Source: SIG701 sp045123975
GTDB lineage: Bacteria; Bacillota; Clostridia; Oscillospirales; CAG-272
NCBI GenBank assembly: GCA_045123975.1
Contig: JBGVKV010000067.1
Location: 1 to 10,365, forward strand
Direction of reading: 5' to 3'
Length of the DNA stretch: 10,365 nucleotides
How positions within the stretch are numbered: position 1 is the stretch's first letter; every line of letters starts with the position of its first letter. Below the pieces are notes generated by a model, which saw only the letters and a program-made list of their open reading frames with translations, was not told where the DNA came from and did no database searches. Below, in pieces: positions 1 through 6,940 of the stretch. The translations under genes were made by a program, and so were the position numbers.

Positions 1-231
1 GGCCGTACTCTGTGCGGTCTTCGGGACGGGGTGCGCGAGGCCCACGGCGCTCTTCCCATCGTGTATGCGGGCGGCGTCATGAGCTGTCAGCGTATCCGCC
101 ACATGCTGGCGGAGGAGGAGGCCTATTTCGCACAGCCCCAGTTTTCAGCGGATAACGCGGCGGGTACGGCCTTGCTGGCCCGCTATACCTACTTGAAATC
201 GGAGAGAGAAAATGTCGGAGATTCTGAGTAA
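1..231 (+). CDS. TsaD/M22 glycoprotease-family paralogue, C-terminal end (5' partial)
   Basis: The reading frame is open from base 1 to the TAA at 229-231, so only the last 76 residues of the protein are visible. The fragment contains VYAGGVMS followed by an IR pair, and later FSADNAAGTALLA. These resemble the C-terminal nucleotide-binding part of the TsaD/Kae1/M22 family of the ASKHA fold (GGV-S-x-x-R, then a DNA-x-G-x-A segment). True TsaD makes the t6A modification of tRNA with TsaB and TsaE. A shorter paralogue annotated as 'peptidase M22' or 'O-sialoglycoprotein endopeptidase' is common just upstream of xseA in Clostridia, and I infer that this is that paralogue rather than TsaD itself. 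The last 20 bases overlap the start of xseA, so the two are probably co-translated. The missing N-terminal part would be needed to tell a catalytic protein from a degenerate one. Confidence 0.7.
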   Translation, partial: GRTLCGLRDGVREAHGALPIVYAGGVMSCQRIRHMLAEEEAYFAQPQFSADNAAGTALLARYTYLKSERENVGDSE

Positions 232-1465
232 TCCCGCCGAGGGAAACGACCGTTTTCCCGGTGCGGTCACCGTTACCCAACTGAATGAGTTTGTCAAGTC
301 TCTCATTGACAATTCGGACTATTTGAGCAGCCTGTACGTGAAGGGCGAAATCTCCAACTTCAAAAACCATTACGGTACAGGCCATTACTACTTTACCTTG
401 AAAGACGACGGCGGGCTTATCCGTGCCGTCATGTTCCGTTCCAGCGCGGCCAAACTGAAATTCATGCCGGAAAACGGCATGAAAGTGGTGGTCCACGGCC
501 GAGTGTCTGCTTTTGTCCGTGACGGACAGTATCAGCTTTACGCGGACTCTATGGAACCCGACGGCGTGGGCGCCTTGTATATCGCCTATGAGCAGTTGAA
601 AAAACGGCTGGAGGGCGAGGGCTTGTTCGATCCCGCCCGCAAAAAGCCGCTTCCGAAAATTCCCACCCGCGTGGGCATCATTACCTCCGCCACCGGCGCC
701 GCCGTGCGGGATATGATCCACGTGGCGGGACGTCGTTTCCCCTTTGCTAAATTGATTCTGTATCCCTCCCTGGTGCAGGGACCGGGTGCTTCGGCACAGC
801 TGATCGAGGGCGTAAAGTACTTCAACCGTACCGCCTCGGCGGATGTGATCATTATTGGACGCGGCGGCGGCTCCATTGAGGATCTGTGGGCCTTCAACGA
901 CGAGCAACTGGCCCGTACCGTGGCCGCATCCCAGATTCCCGTTATTTCAGCGGTAGGCCACGAAACGGATTTCACCATTTGCGATTTTGTGGCGGATCGG
1001 CGCGCGCCGACTCCCTCGGCGGCGGCAGAGATCGCATTGCCGGAAACCGCGGAATTAAAGCGGAAGATCAACAATATCATTTCCCGCGAGTGTGCGGTCC
1101 TGACACAGATCATCACCCGCCACCGCGGTTCCGTAAAACGGCTGTCGGAAACCCGAGCACTTCGCAGCCCTATGAATTTTATCGACGACAAGCGTATGCA
1201 CGTGGGTACACTGACCGAACGGCTTGCGCTGTCACAAACTAATGCTCTCGCTATCAGGCAATCCCGCCTAAAAGCCATTGCGGGAAAGATGGAGGCGCTC
1301 AATCCTCTGTCGGTTTTGTCCCGGGGATACAGTGCCGTGTACGGAGAGAACGGCGAGATCATCAAGCATACCGAGCAACTCACACCCGGTGCATCCATCA
1401 CGTTCCGCCTGGCGGACGGTGAGGCAGATGCTCAAATTCGGGAAGTACGGAGGAATGAAACGTGA
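212..1465 (+). CDS. xseA: Exodeoxyribonuclease VII large subunit
   Basis: XseA is the catalytic subunit of exonuclease VII, which degrades single-stranded DNA from both ends into short oligonucleotides in the cytoplasm. The 417-residue length fits the family. The N-terminus (about residues 12-110) has the OB-fold start typical of XseA, including VKGEISNFK. The central catalytic domain carries GRGGGSIEDLW from residue 216 and GHETD at 249-253, followed by the conserved RAPTPSAAAE. The region around 280-360 is helical and would form the long coiled arm that binds XseB. NPLSVLSRGY at 364-373 is the conserved C-terminal family signature. The ATG at 212 has a GGAGAGA ribosome binding site just upstream and overlaps the preceding gene. 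The stop overlaps the xseB start by four bases, which would help set the ratio of the two subunits. All key motifs are intact. Confidence 0.97.
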   Translation: MSEILSNPAEGNDRFPGAVTVTQLNEFVKSLIDNSDYLSSLYVKGEISNFKNHYGTGHYYFTLKDDGGLIRAVMFRSSAAKLKFMPENGMKVVVHGRVSAFVRDGQYQLYADSMEPDGVGALYIAYEQLKKRLEGEGLFDPARKKPLPKIPTRVGIITSATGAAVRDMIHVAGRRFPFAKLILYPSLVQGPGASAQLIEGVKYFNRTASADVIIIGRGGGSIEDLWAFNDEQLARTVAASQIPVISAVGHETDFTICDFVADRRAPTPSAAAEIALPETAELKRKINNIISRECAVLTQIITRHRGSVKRLSETRALRSPMNFIDDKRMHVGTLTERLALSQTNALAIRQSRLKAIAGKMEALNPLSVLSRGYSAVYGENGEIIKHTEQLTPGASITFRLADGEADAQIREVRRNET

Positions 1466-1713
1466 AACTGGATGAGAATATGACCTTTGAGGCGGCTATG
1501 TCCCGCCTGGAGGAGATCGTGCGTCTTCTGGAGAGCGGAAACGCTCCCTTGGACGTATCGCTGTCCTTATATGAAGAGGGCGTGGCCTTGGTCCGCCTTT
1601 GCAACGCCCGCCTGGATAATGCGGAACAGCGGGTGAAAATCCTCAGCTTTACCGAGAATGGGGAAGTAATCGAAAACGATATGACGGGAGGAGTTACAGA
1701 TGCTGTCCATTAA
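1462..1713 (+). CDS. xseB: Exodeoxyribonuclease VII small subunit
   Basis: This 83-residue protein is the small subunit of exonuclease VII; several copies wrap the helical arm of XseA to give an active enzyme. It shows the usual pattern: FEAAMSRLEEIVRLLE near the start, then a short turn with a Leu, then a second amphipathic helix with LYEEGVALV and a C-NARLDNAEQRV ending. It is almost entirely two helices with no enzyme motif. The start is GTG, the only non-ATG start I assign here. It is chosen because the GTGA overlaps the xseA stop and GGAGG at 1449-1453 lies 8 bases upstream. The ATG at 1480 would remove part of the first conserved segment. The 3' end overlaps ispA by 14 bases. Confidence 0.95.
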   Translation: MKLDENMTFEAAMSRLEEIVRLLESGNAPLDVSLSLYEEGVALVRLCNARLDNAEQRVKILSFTENGEVIENDMTGGVTDAVH

Positions 1714-2581
1714 CGATGAATTGTATGCCACCGCGCAAATGACGGAGTTTGCCTTGGATTCCTGGCTTTCCCCCGTGTATTCCGGTGATACCGTGCTGGC
1801 CGAGGCCATGCGCTACGCCACCATGGGCGGCGGTAAGCGTATCCGCGGTTTTCTGACCATCCATTTTTGCCGTATGTTCGGCGGTACGGACGCGGCTTCT
1901 TTGCCGTTTGCCTGTGCAATGGAGATGGTTCACGCTTATTCCCTGATCCACGACGATATGCCCTGTATGGATAACAGCGATCTTCGCCGCGGTAAACCGT
2001 CCTGCCATAAGGCGTACGGTGAGGCAAATGCGCTCCTCGCGGGCGATACGCTTTTGACCCAGGCCTTTGAGGTGGCTTCCTATAATCCTTCCGTTTCCCC
2101 TGAAACGGTTCGTTTGGCTGTGCGGGAGTTGGCACACGGTGCCGGCGCTCTCGGTATGGCCGGCGGCCAGTATTACGATCTGGCCGTGGATTGCTCCACC
2201 TTTGATGAGTTGGTTCGTCTGCAGCAGATGAAGACGGGTGCGCTCATCCGTTGTGCGTGCCTGCTGGGCTATTACGCAGCAACGGACAAGCCGGATCCGT
2301 CCGTGATTGCCAACATTCACCGCTATGCCGACGGCATCGGCCTGGCCTTCCAGATCATCGACGATCTTCTGGACGTGCAGGGTGACGTGGCCGTTCTCGG
2401 TAAGCCGGTAGGCGGCGATGAGAAAAACGGTAAGAAAACAATTCTCACCTTCTATTCTCCCTACGAAGCGGAGGAGTTGGCGCGCAAATGCACGGAGGAT
2501 GCCATCGATGCCATTCGTGACTATCCCGGCAGCGAGCTTTTGTGCGCACTGGCTCAGCACCTTATGAAGAGGAAAAATTAA
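1700..2581 (+). CDS. ispA: Farnesyl diphosphate synthase (geranyltranstransferase)
   Basis: This enzyme condenses isopentenyl diphosphate with dimethylallyl and geranyl diphosphate to give farnesyl diphosphate, the precursor of the undecaprenyl carrier lipid and other isoprenoids. The 293-residue protein has GGGKRIRG near residue 37, the first aspartate-rich motif DDMPCMD at 85-91 (the DDx4D form of bacterial FPP synthases) followed by LRRGKPSCH, and the second motif DDLLD at 221-225 after FQII. GGDEKNGKKT follows and matches the C-terminal Lys-containing loop. A tyrosine five positions before the first motif (Y80) fits a short-chain C15 product; that is an inference from the known chain-length rule. 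The ATG at 1700 has GGGAGG at 1686-1691 and overlaps xseB by 14 bases. The xseA-xseB-ispA order is a common bacterial arrangement. Confidence 0.95.
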   Translation: MLSINDELYATAQMTEFALDSWLSPVYSGDTVLAEAMRYATMGGGKRIRGFLTIHFCRMFGGTDAASLPFACAMEMVHAYSLIHDDMPCMDNSDLRRGKPSCHKAYGEANALLAGDTLLTQAFEVASYNPSVSPETVRLAVRELAHGAGALGMAGGQYYDLAVDCSTFDELVRLQQMKTGALIRCACLLGYYAATDKPDPSVIANIHRYADGIGLAFQIIDDLLDVQGDVAVLGKPVGGDEKNGKKTILTFYSPYEAEELARKCTEDAIDAIRDYPGSELLCALAQHLMKRKN

Positions 2582-2583
2582 GC

Positions 2584-3036
2584 ATGGATTTTTTGAGAGA
2601 TCTGGCATCCAATTATATGCTGATCTGCGCGGTGGTCGGATACTTTCTTGCGCAGATTCTGAAGATTATTATCGGCCTTGTCCGGGAACGTAAATTGGAC
2701 TTGGGTCTGATGTTTGCCTCCGGCGGTATGCCGTCCTCCCACGCATCCACCGTGGCGGCGCTGTGTATTTCCTGCGCCCGGCTTCACGGAGTTGGATCGC
2801 CGCTGTTTGCCGTTACGTTTATTTTGGCTTCCGTAGTTATGTACGATGCGGCCGGCGTACGCCGTGCGGCGGGAGAGCATGCGAAGATCCTGAACCAGCT
2901 TCTGAAGGGACTTACCTCCGGTGATTCCACCTTGGCGGAGTCCAGCTTGAAGGAACTGATCGGTCATACACCCTTGCAGGTGATTATGGGCGCATTGCTC
3001 GGTGTGGCGCTCCCCTTTGTGATTCCGATGCCATGA
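2584..3036 (+). CDS. Divergent PAP2 family (DUF212/YuiD-like) membrane protein
   Basis: This is a 150-residue, mainly hydrophobic protein with likely membrane segments near residues 11-33, 54-62, 70-88 and 132-150. SGGMPSSH at 46-53 and YDAAGVRRAAGEHA from residue 87 are hallmarks of the divergent PAP2 family (DUF212), to which B. subtilis YuiD belongs. The family has no firmly known reaction. I also see a K27-x6-R34 pair, PSSH at 50-53 and R93-x5-H99, which line up with the three phosphatase motifs of ordinary PAP2 enzymes. A lipid-phosphate or prenyl-diphosphate phosphatase role is therefore possible but unproven. The ATG at 2584 is chosen because GAAGAGG at 2566-2572 precedes it and it begins two bases after the ispA stop; a GTG at 2542 would add 14 residues that do not look like family sequence. 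The stop overlaps tlyA as ATGA. Confidence 0.88.
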   Translation: MDFLRDLASNYMLICAVVGYFLAQILKIIIGLVRERKLDLGLMFASGGMPSSHASTVAALCISCARLHGVGSPLFAVTFILASVVMYDAAGVRRAAGEHAKILNQLLKGLTSGDSTLAESSLKELIGHTPLQVIMGALLGVALPFVIPMP

Positions 3037-3821
3037 GACTGGATGCCTATCTGGTAGAGCGTGGGTTGGTGTCGAGCCGTACCCGCGCCAAAGAATTGAT
3101 TACAAGCGGTTTTGTTACCGTAGACGGAAAAACAGTGGATAAGCCCGCGTACAATGTGATGGAGGAAAATCCTCCCCAGGTGTGCGTTACAGGCCAAATC
3201 CATCCCTTTGTGGGACGGGGCGGCATGAAGCTGGACGGTGCGCTGAGTGCCTTTCACATCGACGTGACGGGAATGATCTGCGCCGACATCGGCGCCTCCA
3301 CAGGAGGCTTCACCGATTGTCTTCTGAAACGGGGAGCATCCCACGTCTATGCGGTGGATTCCGGTGCGGGACAGTTGGATCCCACGTTGTGCGCCGATTC
3401 CCGTGTTACGAATATAGAGCATTTCAACGCACGTAATCTTACGCCGGACACCTTCGGTCGGCTGTGCGATATAGCCGTGGCCGATCTGTCGTTTATATCC
3501 CAGACGTACATATTGCAAAATGTCCGCGATATTCTTCGGCCGGGCGGGATGTACGTGGGACTGATCAAGCCCCAGTTTGAATGCGGCCGAAGCGCGCTGG
3601 ACCGCCACGGAATCGTTAAATCCCGTTCTCACCATAAGGCGGCTATCACCCGCGTGGTGGACTGCGCCGTCCTTTGCGGCCTTGTTCCCCGGGCGGTGAT
3701 TCCATCCCCCATCACGGGCGGAGACGGAAACCGGGAGTTTCTTATGTGGTGTGTCAAAACCGAAACAAATGAAGAAAATCCGATTGCGAATCTCGATATA
3801 GAGAGGATAGTGAGACTATGA
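3033..3821 (+). CDS. tlyA: TlyA family rRNA 2'-O-ribose methyltransferase (hemolysin A-like)
   Basis: TlyA transfers a methyl group from S-adenosylmethionine to ribose 2'-OH of cytidine in ribosomal RNA; in mycobacteria this affects capreomycin sensitivity. The older name 'hemolysin' comes from a different assay. The 262-residue protein starts with an S4 RNA-binding domain (about 1-63, RLDAYLVERGLVSSRTRAKE). An FtsJ-type Rossmann domain follows, with the SAM-binding loop DIGASTGGFTD from residue 85. The catalytic K-D-K-E set is visible: K66 in GRGGMKLD, D151 in VADLSF, K179 in LIKPQFE and E235 in NREFL. It should be an active enzyme. The start overlaps the previous stop as ATGA with no clear Shine-Dalgarno sequence, suggesting translational coupling. 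tlyA next to nadK, argR and recN is a well-known Firmicute arrangement. Confidence 0.95.
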   Translation: MRLDAYLVERGLVSSRTRAKELITSGFVTVDGKTVDKPAYNVMEENPPQVCVTGQIHPFVGRGGMKLDGALSAFHIDVTGMICADIGASTGGFTDCLLKRGASHVYAVDSGAGQLDPTLCADSRVTNIEHFNARNLTPDTFGRLCDIAVADLSFISQTYILQNVRDILRPGGMYVGLIKPQFECGRSALDRHGIVKSRSHHKAAITRVVDCAVLCGLVPRAVIPSPITGGDGNREFLMWCVKTETNEENPIANLDIERIVRL

Positions 3822-4690
3822 CTGTACGGCGCAAACGGCTTGTGCTGATGCCGAATACGGAAAAGAATATCGATCCCTCTTGGATGAGTGGCCTCGTTCA
3901 TCATTTGCACGAATTGGGGTGTGAGCTGCGTTCCCCCGAGAGCAGCCGGCAGATCTTTGCCGACGGGGCGGAGTGGGTGCACTTCACCGACGATAAGGAT
4001 GCTTTGTACGCCCGGGCGGATTTGCTCCTTGTATTTGGCGGTGATGGCTCCATCATCCGAGCCGCACGAAGCAGTGCCGGTCGGGAGATCCCCATTGCGG
4101 GCATCAATTGCGGACGGCTGGGATACCTGGCGGATCTGGAGCAGAATGAGACTGATCTGCTGGACGCCATCCTCGCCGGTGAGGGAATTATCGAGCGGCG
4201 CATTATGCTGGATGCCCAGATTTTGCGGGAGGATACGATTATCGGCGTGGATACGCCGGCCTTGAACGATATCGTGCTCACCAACGGCCCCTTGCCCAAG
4301 CTTCTTTCCTTTGGGCTGTACTGCAACGGTGAGCTGGTGGAGCAGTGTTATGCGGACGGAATGATCCTGGCGGCGCCTACGGGCTCCACGGCCTATTCCA
4401 TGTCTGCCGGCGGTCCGATTCTGGATCCTTGCCTGAACTGTATCTGCGCTACGCCTATCTGCCCCCAGACCATGAACAACCGTCCCGTTATTTTCAGCGG
4501 GGATGCCACGCTGGAATTCCGAAATATAAGCACCCGCGGAAATACCGCCTTCGTATCCATCGACGGACAGGAGAGCATTATGCTCCATCCTACGGATACG
4601 GTGCGGATCTTCCGCTCTCCCTATCATACCAATCTGATCCGCATTAAAAAGGGCGGATTCCTCAGCGCATTGCGAAAAAAATTGTCATAA
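3818..4690 (+). CDS. nadK: NAD kinase (ATP-NAD kinase)
   Basis: NadK phosphorylates NAD to NADP in the cytoplasm and is the only route to NADP in most bacteria. The 290-residue protein has the nucleotide-binding motif GGDGS at 74-78 (Ser where many relatives have Thr) with catalytic Asp76. It continues with GINCGRLGYLADLE, the NAD-contacting N150-D151 (NDIVLTNGP) and the TGSTAYSMSAGGP segment from residue 188. The later CPQTMNNRPVIFSG corresponds to the family CPHSLxxRP segment, with Gln replacing the usual His. The C-terminal domain is the expected beta-rich region ending in RIKKGGF. The ATG at 3818 overlaps the tlyA stop as ATGA, with GAGAGGA at 3801-3807 as ribosome binding site. It ends 33 bases before argR. 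Confidence 0.96.
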   Translation: MTVRRKRLVLMPNTEKNIDPSWMSGLVHHLHELGCELRSPESSRQIFADGAEWVHFTDDKDALYARADLLLVFGGDGSIIRAARSSAGREIPIAGINCGRLGYLADLEQNETDLLDAILAGEGIIERRIMLDAQILREDTIIGVDTPALNDIVLTNGPLPKLLSFGLYCNGELVEQCYADGMILAAPTGSTAYSMSAGGPILDPCLNCICATPICPQTMNNRPVIFSGDATLEFRNISTRGNTAFVSIDGQESIMLHPTDTVRIFRSPYHTNLIRIKKGGFLSALRKKLS

Positions 4691-4723
4691 ATCCATGTGT
4701 TGTCAATCAAACAGGAGGACATA

Positions 4724-5176
4724 ATGAAAGTAAAGCGTCACAACAAAATTATGGAGATCATCGGCAGCTGCCACATCGAAACCCAGGAGGAATTGATCGA
4801 TCAGCTGCGCGCCGCCGGATTCGACGTTACCCAGGCCACCATTTCCCGGGATATCCGGGAGTTGAAGCTGGCCAAGGTTATGAGCGAAACCGGTGAGTAT
4901 AAATACGTTCTGCCCAAGTCCGGAGAGAACGACGGCCGGCACGTGTACAGTAAGGCCCTGAGCGGCAGCATCAAGAGCGTGGACTGTGCTTTGAACGATA
5001 TTGTGATCAAGACCTATCCCGGTCTTGCCAATGCGGTGGCCGCCGCCATTGACTCCCTGCACGAGCATGATATCCTTGGCTGCGTGGCAGGCGATGATAC
5101 CATCATCCTGATCGCTCACAGCGCGGAAAGCGCATTGAATCTGTGCAAGCGTCTGCGCAAGATCGCCAATGAATAA
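4724..5176 (+). CDS. argR: Arginine repressor ArgR/AhrC
   Basis: ArgR is a hexameric transcription factor that binds operator sites when arginine is high, repressing arginine biosynthesis and, in Firmicutes, activating catabolism. The 150-residue length matches the family. Residues 1-70 form the winged-helix DNA-binding domain, with TQATISRDIRELKLAKV as the recognition region. The C-terminal domain (about 80-150) has the PGLANAVAAAID helix and ILGCVAGDDTI, where G123-D124-D125 lie in the arginine-binding, trimer-forming part. The start at 4724 is preferred over an in-frame ATG at 4697 because AGGAGG at 4713-4718 sits just before it and the family begins with K-x-K-R-H-N-K-I. Its place between nadK and recN is conserved in Firmicutes. 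No target operon is in the window. The spacer in front carries a repeated TTGTCA. Confidence 0.96.
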   Translation: MKVKRHNKIMEIIGSCHIETQEELIDQLRAAGFDVTQATISRDIRELKLAKVMSETGEYKYVLPKSGENDGRHVYSKALSGSIKSVDCALNDIVIKTYPGLANAVAAAIDSLHEHDILGCVAGDDTIILIAHSAESALNLCKRLRKIANE

Positions 5177-5186
5177 CGGTGGCGCT

Positions 5187-6875
5187 ATGCTGCGATCACT
5201 GTATATTGAAAACGTAGCCGTAGCCCGACGGGTGAACGTGGTTTTTCATCCCGGGTTTACGGTGATCACCGGTGAAACCGGCGCGGGAAAATCCGTAATG
5301 ATCGATTGCCTTGGGCTGATCACGGGCGGAAAATCCCAAAGGGAGATGATCCGCACCGGGGCCGAGAGGGCCATGGTATCGGCGGTGTTCTCCGACGTCC
5401 GTTTGCCGGATTCTCTCAAGGATGCTGGAATCGAGCCCGATGAAAACGGCGAGATAGAGATCACCCGCACCTTGACTCCGGACGGCCGGTCTGCGGTTAA
5501 GATCAATCGGCGAAGCGTACCCCTGTCCCTGCTTCGGGAATTGGGCGAGTCCCTTGTGAGTATCCAATCCCAAAGCGAAACCCGCAATCTGCTGGATAAG
5601 GCTTTTCATCTGGATATGCTGGACGAGTATGCGGGAACGGACGCGCTTTTGCGGGACTATGCAGTGCCGTACCTGCAGCTGCAGGAATTGATTGCGTCAG
5701 AGAAGACGTTGCGGGAATCCCTTCAGCAGAAAAACATGCTGACGGATATCCTGAAGTATCAGATCAAGGAAATCGACGCCGCGCGTCTCGCCGCTGTGGA
5801 CGAGGATGAAAAGCTGAGCGCCGCCCGGGCTAAGATCAAGAATATCGAGCGGATTGCCAAGTATTCCACTTTCGTCTATCGAGCGTTGAGTCAAAGCGAG
5901 AAGGGCGCGTCCGCATCGGTGCTGCTGCAAAAATCCTCGGCAGCTCTTCGACAGCTTTCCGACGTGATGCCCGAGGCGGAGGAGCTGGCCGCACGGCTGG
6001 ACAATTACCGCTACGAGATCGAGGATATCGGCGAGAGCGCACGGGCGCTGTTGGACGACGGTGACGTGAGTGATCCGGAAAAACAGCTGAACCAGATCGA
6101 GGCAAGACTCAGTTTGATCGAGCGGCTGAAACGGAAATACGGCAATACTATCGCGGAGATTCTCGCATTCCGCCGGGATGCCGCCGCAAAATTGGCGGAT
6201 CTGGAATCGGGGGACGAGAAACTCAGCGAGATCGAGGACGATATCCGCCGGGTGCGGAGTACGCTGAGCGAAAAAGCGGCCGAGATCACCCGCCTTCGCC
6301 GTGAGGCCGCCGAGATGATCAGCCGCGGCGTATGCGACACGCTTTCCTATCTGGATATGCCCAGGGTTCGCTTCCTTGTGGATATACAAAAGGTGTATGC
6401 GGGCGGGGAAGAGCAATTCGGCACCCGCGGCTCGGATGACGTGACGTTTATGATCGCCACCAATCCCGGCGAGCCGCCTATGCCCCTCGGTAAGATCGCT
6501 TCCGGCGGTGAGATGTCCCGCGTGATGCTGGCACTTCGCAGCGTGATGAACGTAAAGAGCGGTGCCAATACCGTGGTGTTTGACGAGATTGATGCAGGCG
6601 TGTCCGGCGGTACGTCGGAGAAGATCGGCATCAAGCTGAAGGAAATCTCCGACACCGCACAGGTGCTTTGTATCACCCATTCACCTCAGATCGCCTCACT
6701 GGCCGATACACACCTCCTTATTCGTAAAAAGGTCACGGACAGCCGGGCCGAGAGCGAGATCGAGGAATTGGATGAGAGCGGCCGCGTCAGCGAGATCGCA
6801 CGGATCATCGGCGGCGTGTCCGTCACAGAAACCCAGCGGGATGCCGCGCGGGAAATGATCGAAAACAATCAATAA
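5187..6875 (+). CDS. recN: DNA repair protein RecN
   Basis: RecN is an SMC-like ATPase that gathers DNA ends at double-strand breaks for recombinational repair. From the ATG at 5187 it has 562 residues, normal for the family. The ABC head is split: Walker A GETGAGKS at 29-36 at the N-terminus, and near the C-terminus the signature SGGEMSR at 439-445, Walker B VVFDEID at 463-469 and the switch His498 in THSPQIAS. Between them lies a long helical, charged region (about 160-390) that forms the coiled coil, shorter than in true SMC proteins. An in-frame ATG at 5169 overlaps argR, but the family starts with ML-x-x-L-x-I-x-N, which matches 5187. The site there has only a weak GGTGG at 5178-5182. 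All ATPase motifs are intact. I see no terminator directly behind it. Confidence 0.96.
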   Translation: MLRSLYIENVAVARRVNVVFHPGFTVITGETGAGKSVMIDCLGLITGGKSQREMIRTGAERAMVSAVFSDVRLPDSLKDAGIEPDENGEIEITRTLTPDGRSAVKINRRSVPLSLLRELGESLVSIQSQSETRNLLDKAFHLDMLDEYAGTDALLRDYAVPYLQLQELIASEKTLRESLQQKNMLTDILKYQIKEIDAARLAAVDEDEKLSAARAKIKNIERIAKYSTFVYRALSQSEKGASASVLLQKSSAALRQLSDVMPEAEELAARLDNYRYEIEDIGESARALLDDGDVSDPEKQLNQIEARLSLIERLKRKYGNTIAEILAFRRDAAAKLADLESGDEKLSEIEDDIRRVRSTLSEKAAEITRLRREAAEMISRGVCDTLSYLDMPRVRFLVDIQKVYAGGEEQFGTRGSDDVTFMIATNPGEPPMPLGKIASGGEMSRVMLALRSVMNVKSGANTVVFDEIDAGVSGGTSEKIGIKLKEISDTAQVLCITHSPQIASLADTHLLIRKKVTDSRAESEIEELDESGRVSEIARIIGGVSVTETQRDAAREMIENNQ

Positions 6876-6878
6876 TTA

Positions 6879-6891
6879 TCCGCAAAGCGGA
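6879..6891 (+). other. Small hairpin in recN-tyrS spacer
   Basis: TCCGC at 6879-6883, an AAA loop and GCGGA at 6887-6891 form a perfect 5-bp stem three bases after the recN stop. Two further A-T pairs are possible across a two-base bulge. The only T-run, ATTTT at 6902-6906, starts about 10 bases after the stem, so this does not look like a normal intrinsic terminator. It could slow 3' decay of the recN message or be chance. Confidence 0.35.
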
Positions 6892-6908
6892 GATATGCTT
6901 ACATTTTG

Positions 6909-6915
6909 AAAGGAG
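6909..6915 (+). promoter_or_regulatory. Displaced Shine-Dalgarno sequence for tyrS
   Basis: AAAGGAG is the strongest ribosome binding site in this spacer, but its last base is 19 bases from the ATG at 6935 and 25 from the ATG at 6941, beyond normal range. The 15-base hairpin at 6916-6930 begins directly after it. Folding that hairpin would leave 4 bases to 6935 or 10 bases to 6941, so the site can serve tyrS if the hairpin forms. Confidence 0.65.
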
Positions 6916-6930
6916 CACGGCGTTGCCGTG
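6916..6930 (+). promoter_or_regulatory. Perfect hairpin between Shine-Dalgarno and tyrS start
   Basis: CACGGC at 6916-6921 and GCCGTG at 6925-6930 are exact reverse complements around a GTT loop, giving a 6-bp stem with five... of its neighbouring bases unpaired on either side; four of the six pairs are G-C. It lies exactly between the AAAGGAG and the tyrS start. Hairpins in this position in phage T4 (for example in front of gene 38) are known to shorten the effective spacing. The same role here is an inference. Confidence 0.6.
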
Positions 6931-6940
6931 AAGAATGATT

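Noticed and set aside
4700..4725. Promoter for argR with TTGTCA and CATAAT
   Set aside because: The spacing is only 14 bases and the -10 would overlap the argR start codon, while a good ribosome binding site lies between the two boxes. Transcript start would fall inside the gene.
5169..5186. Earlier recN start overlapping argR
   Set aside because: It adds MNNGGA before the family-typical N-terminus and has no ribosome binding site of its own.
6879..6906. Intrinsic terminator after recN
   Set aside because: The stem is only five pairs and the T-run is short and starts about 10 bases after it. A genuine terminator has its T-run directly behind a stronger stem.
6876..6940. T-box riboswitch in front of tyrS
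   Set aside because: Firmicute tyrS genes often have one, but the 65-base spacer is far too short for a specifier stem, antiterminator and terminator, and I see no T-box core sequence.
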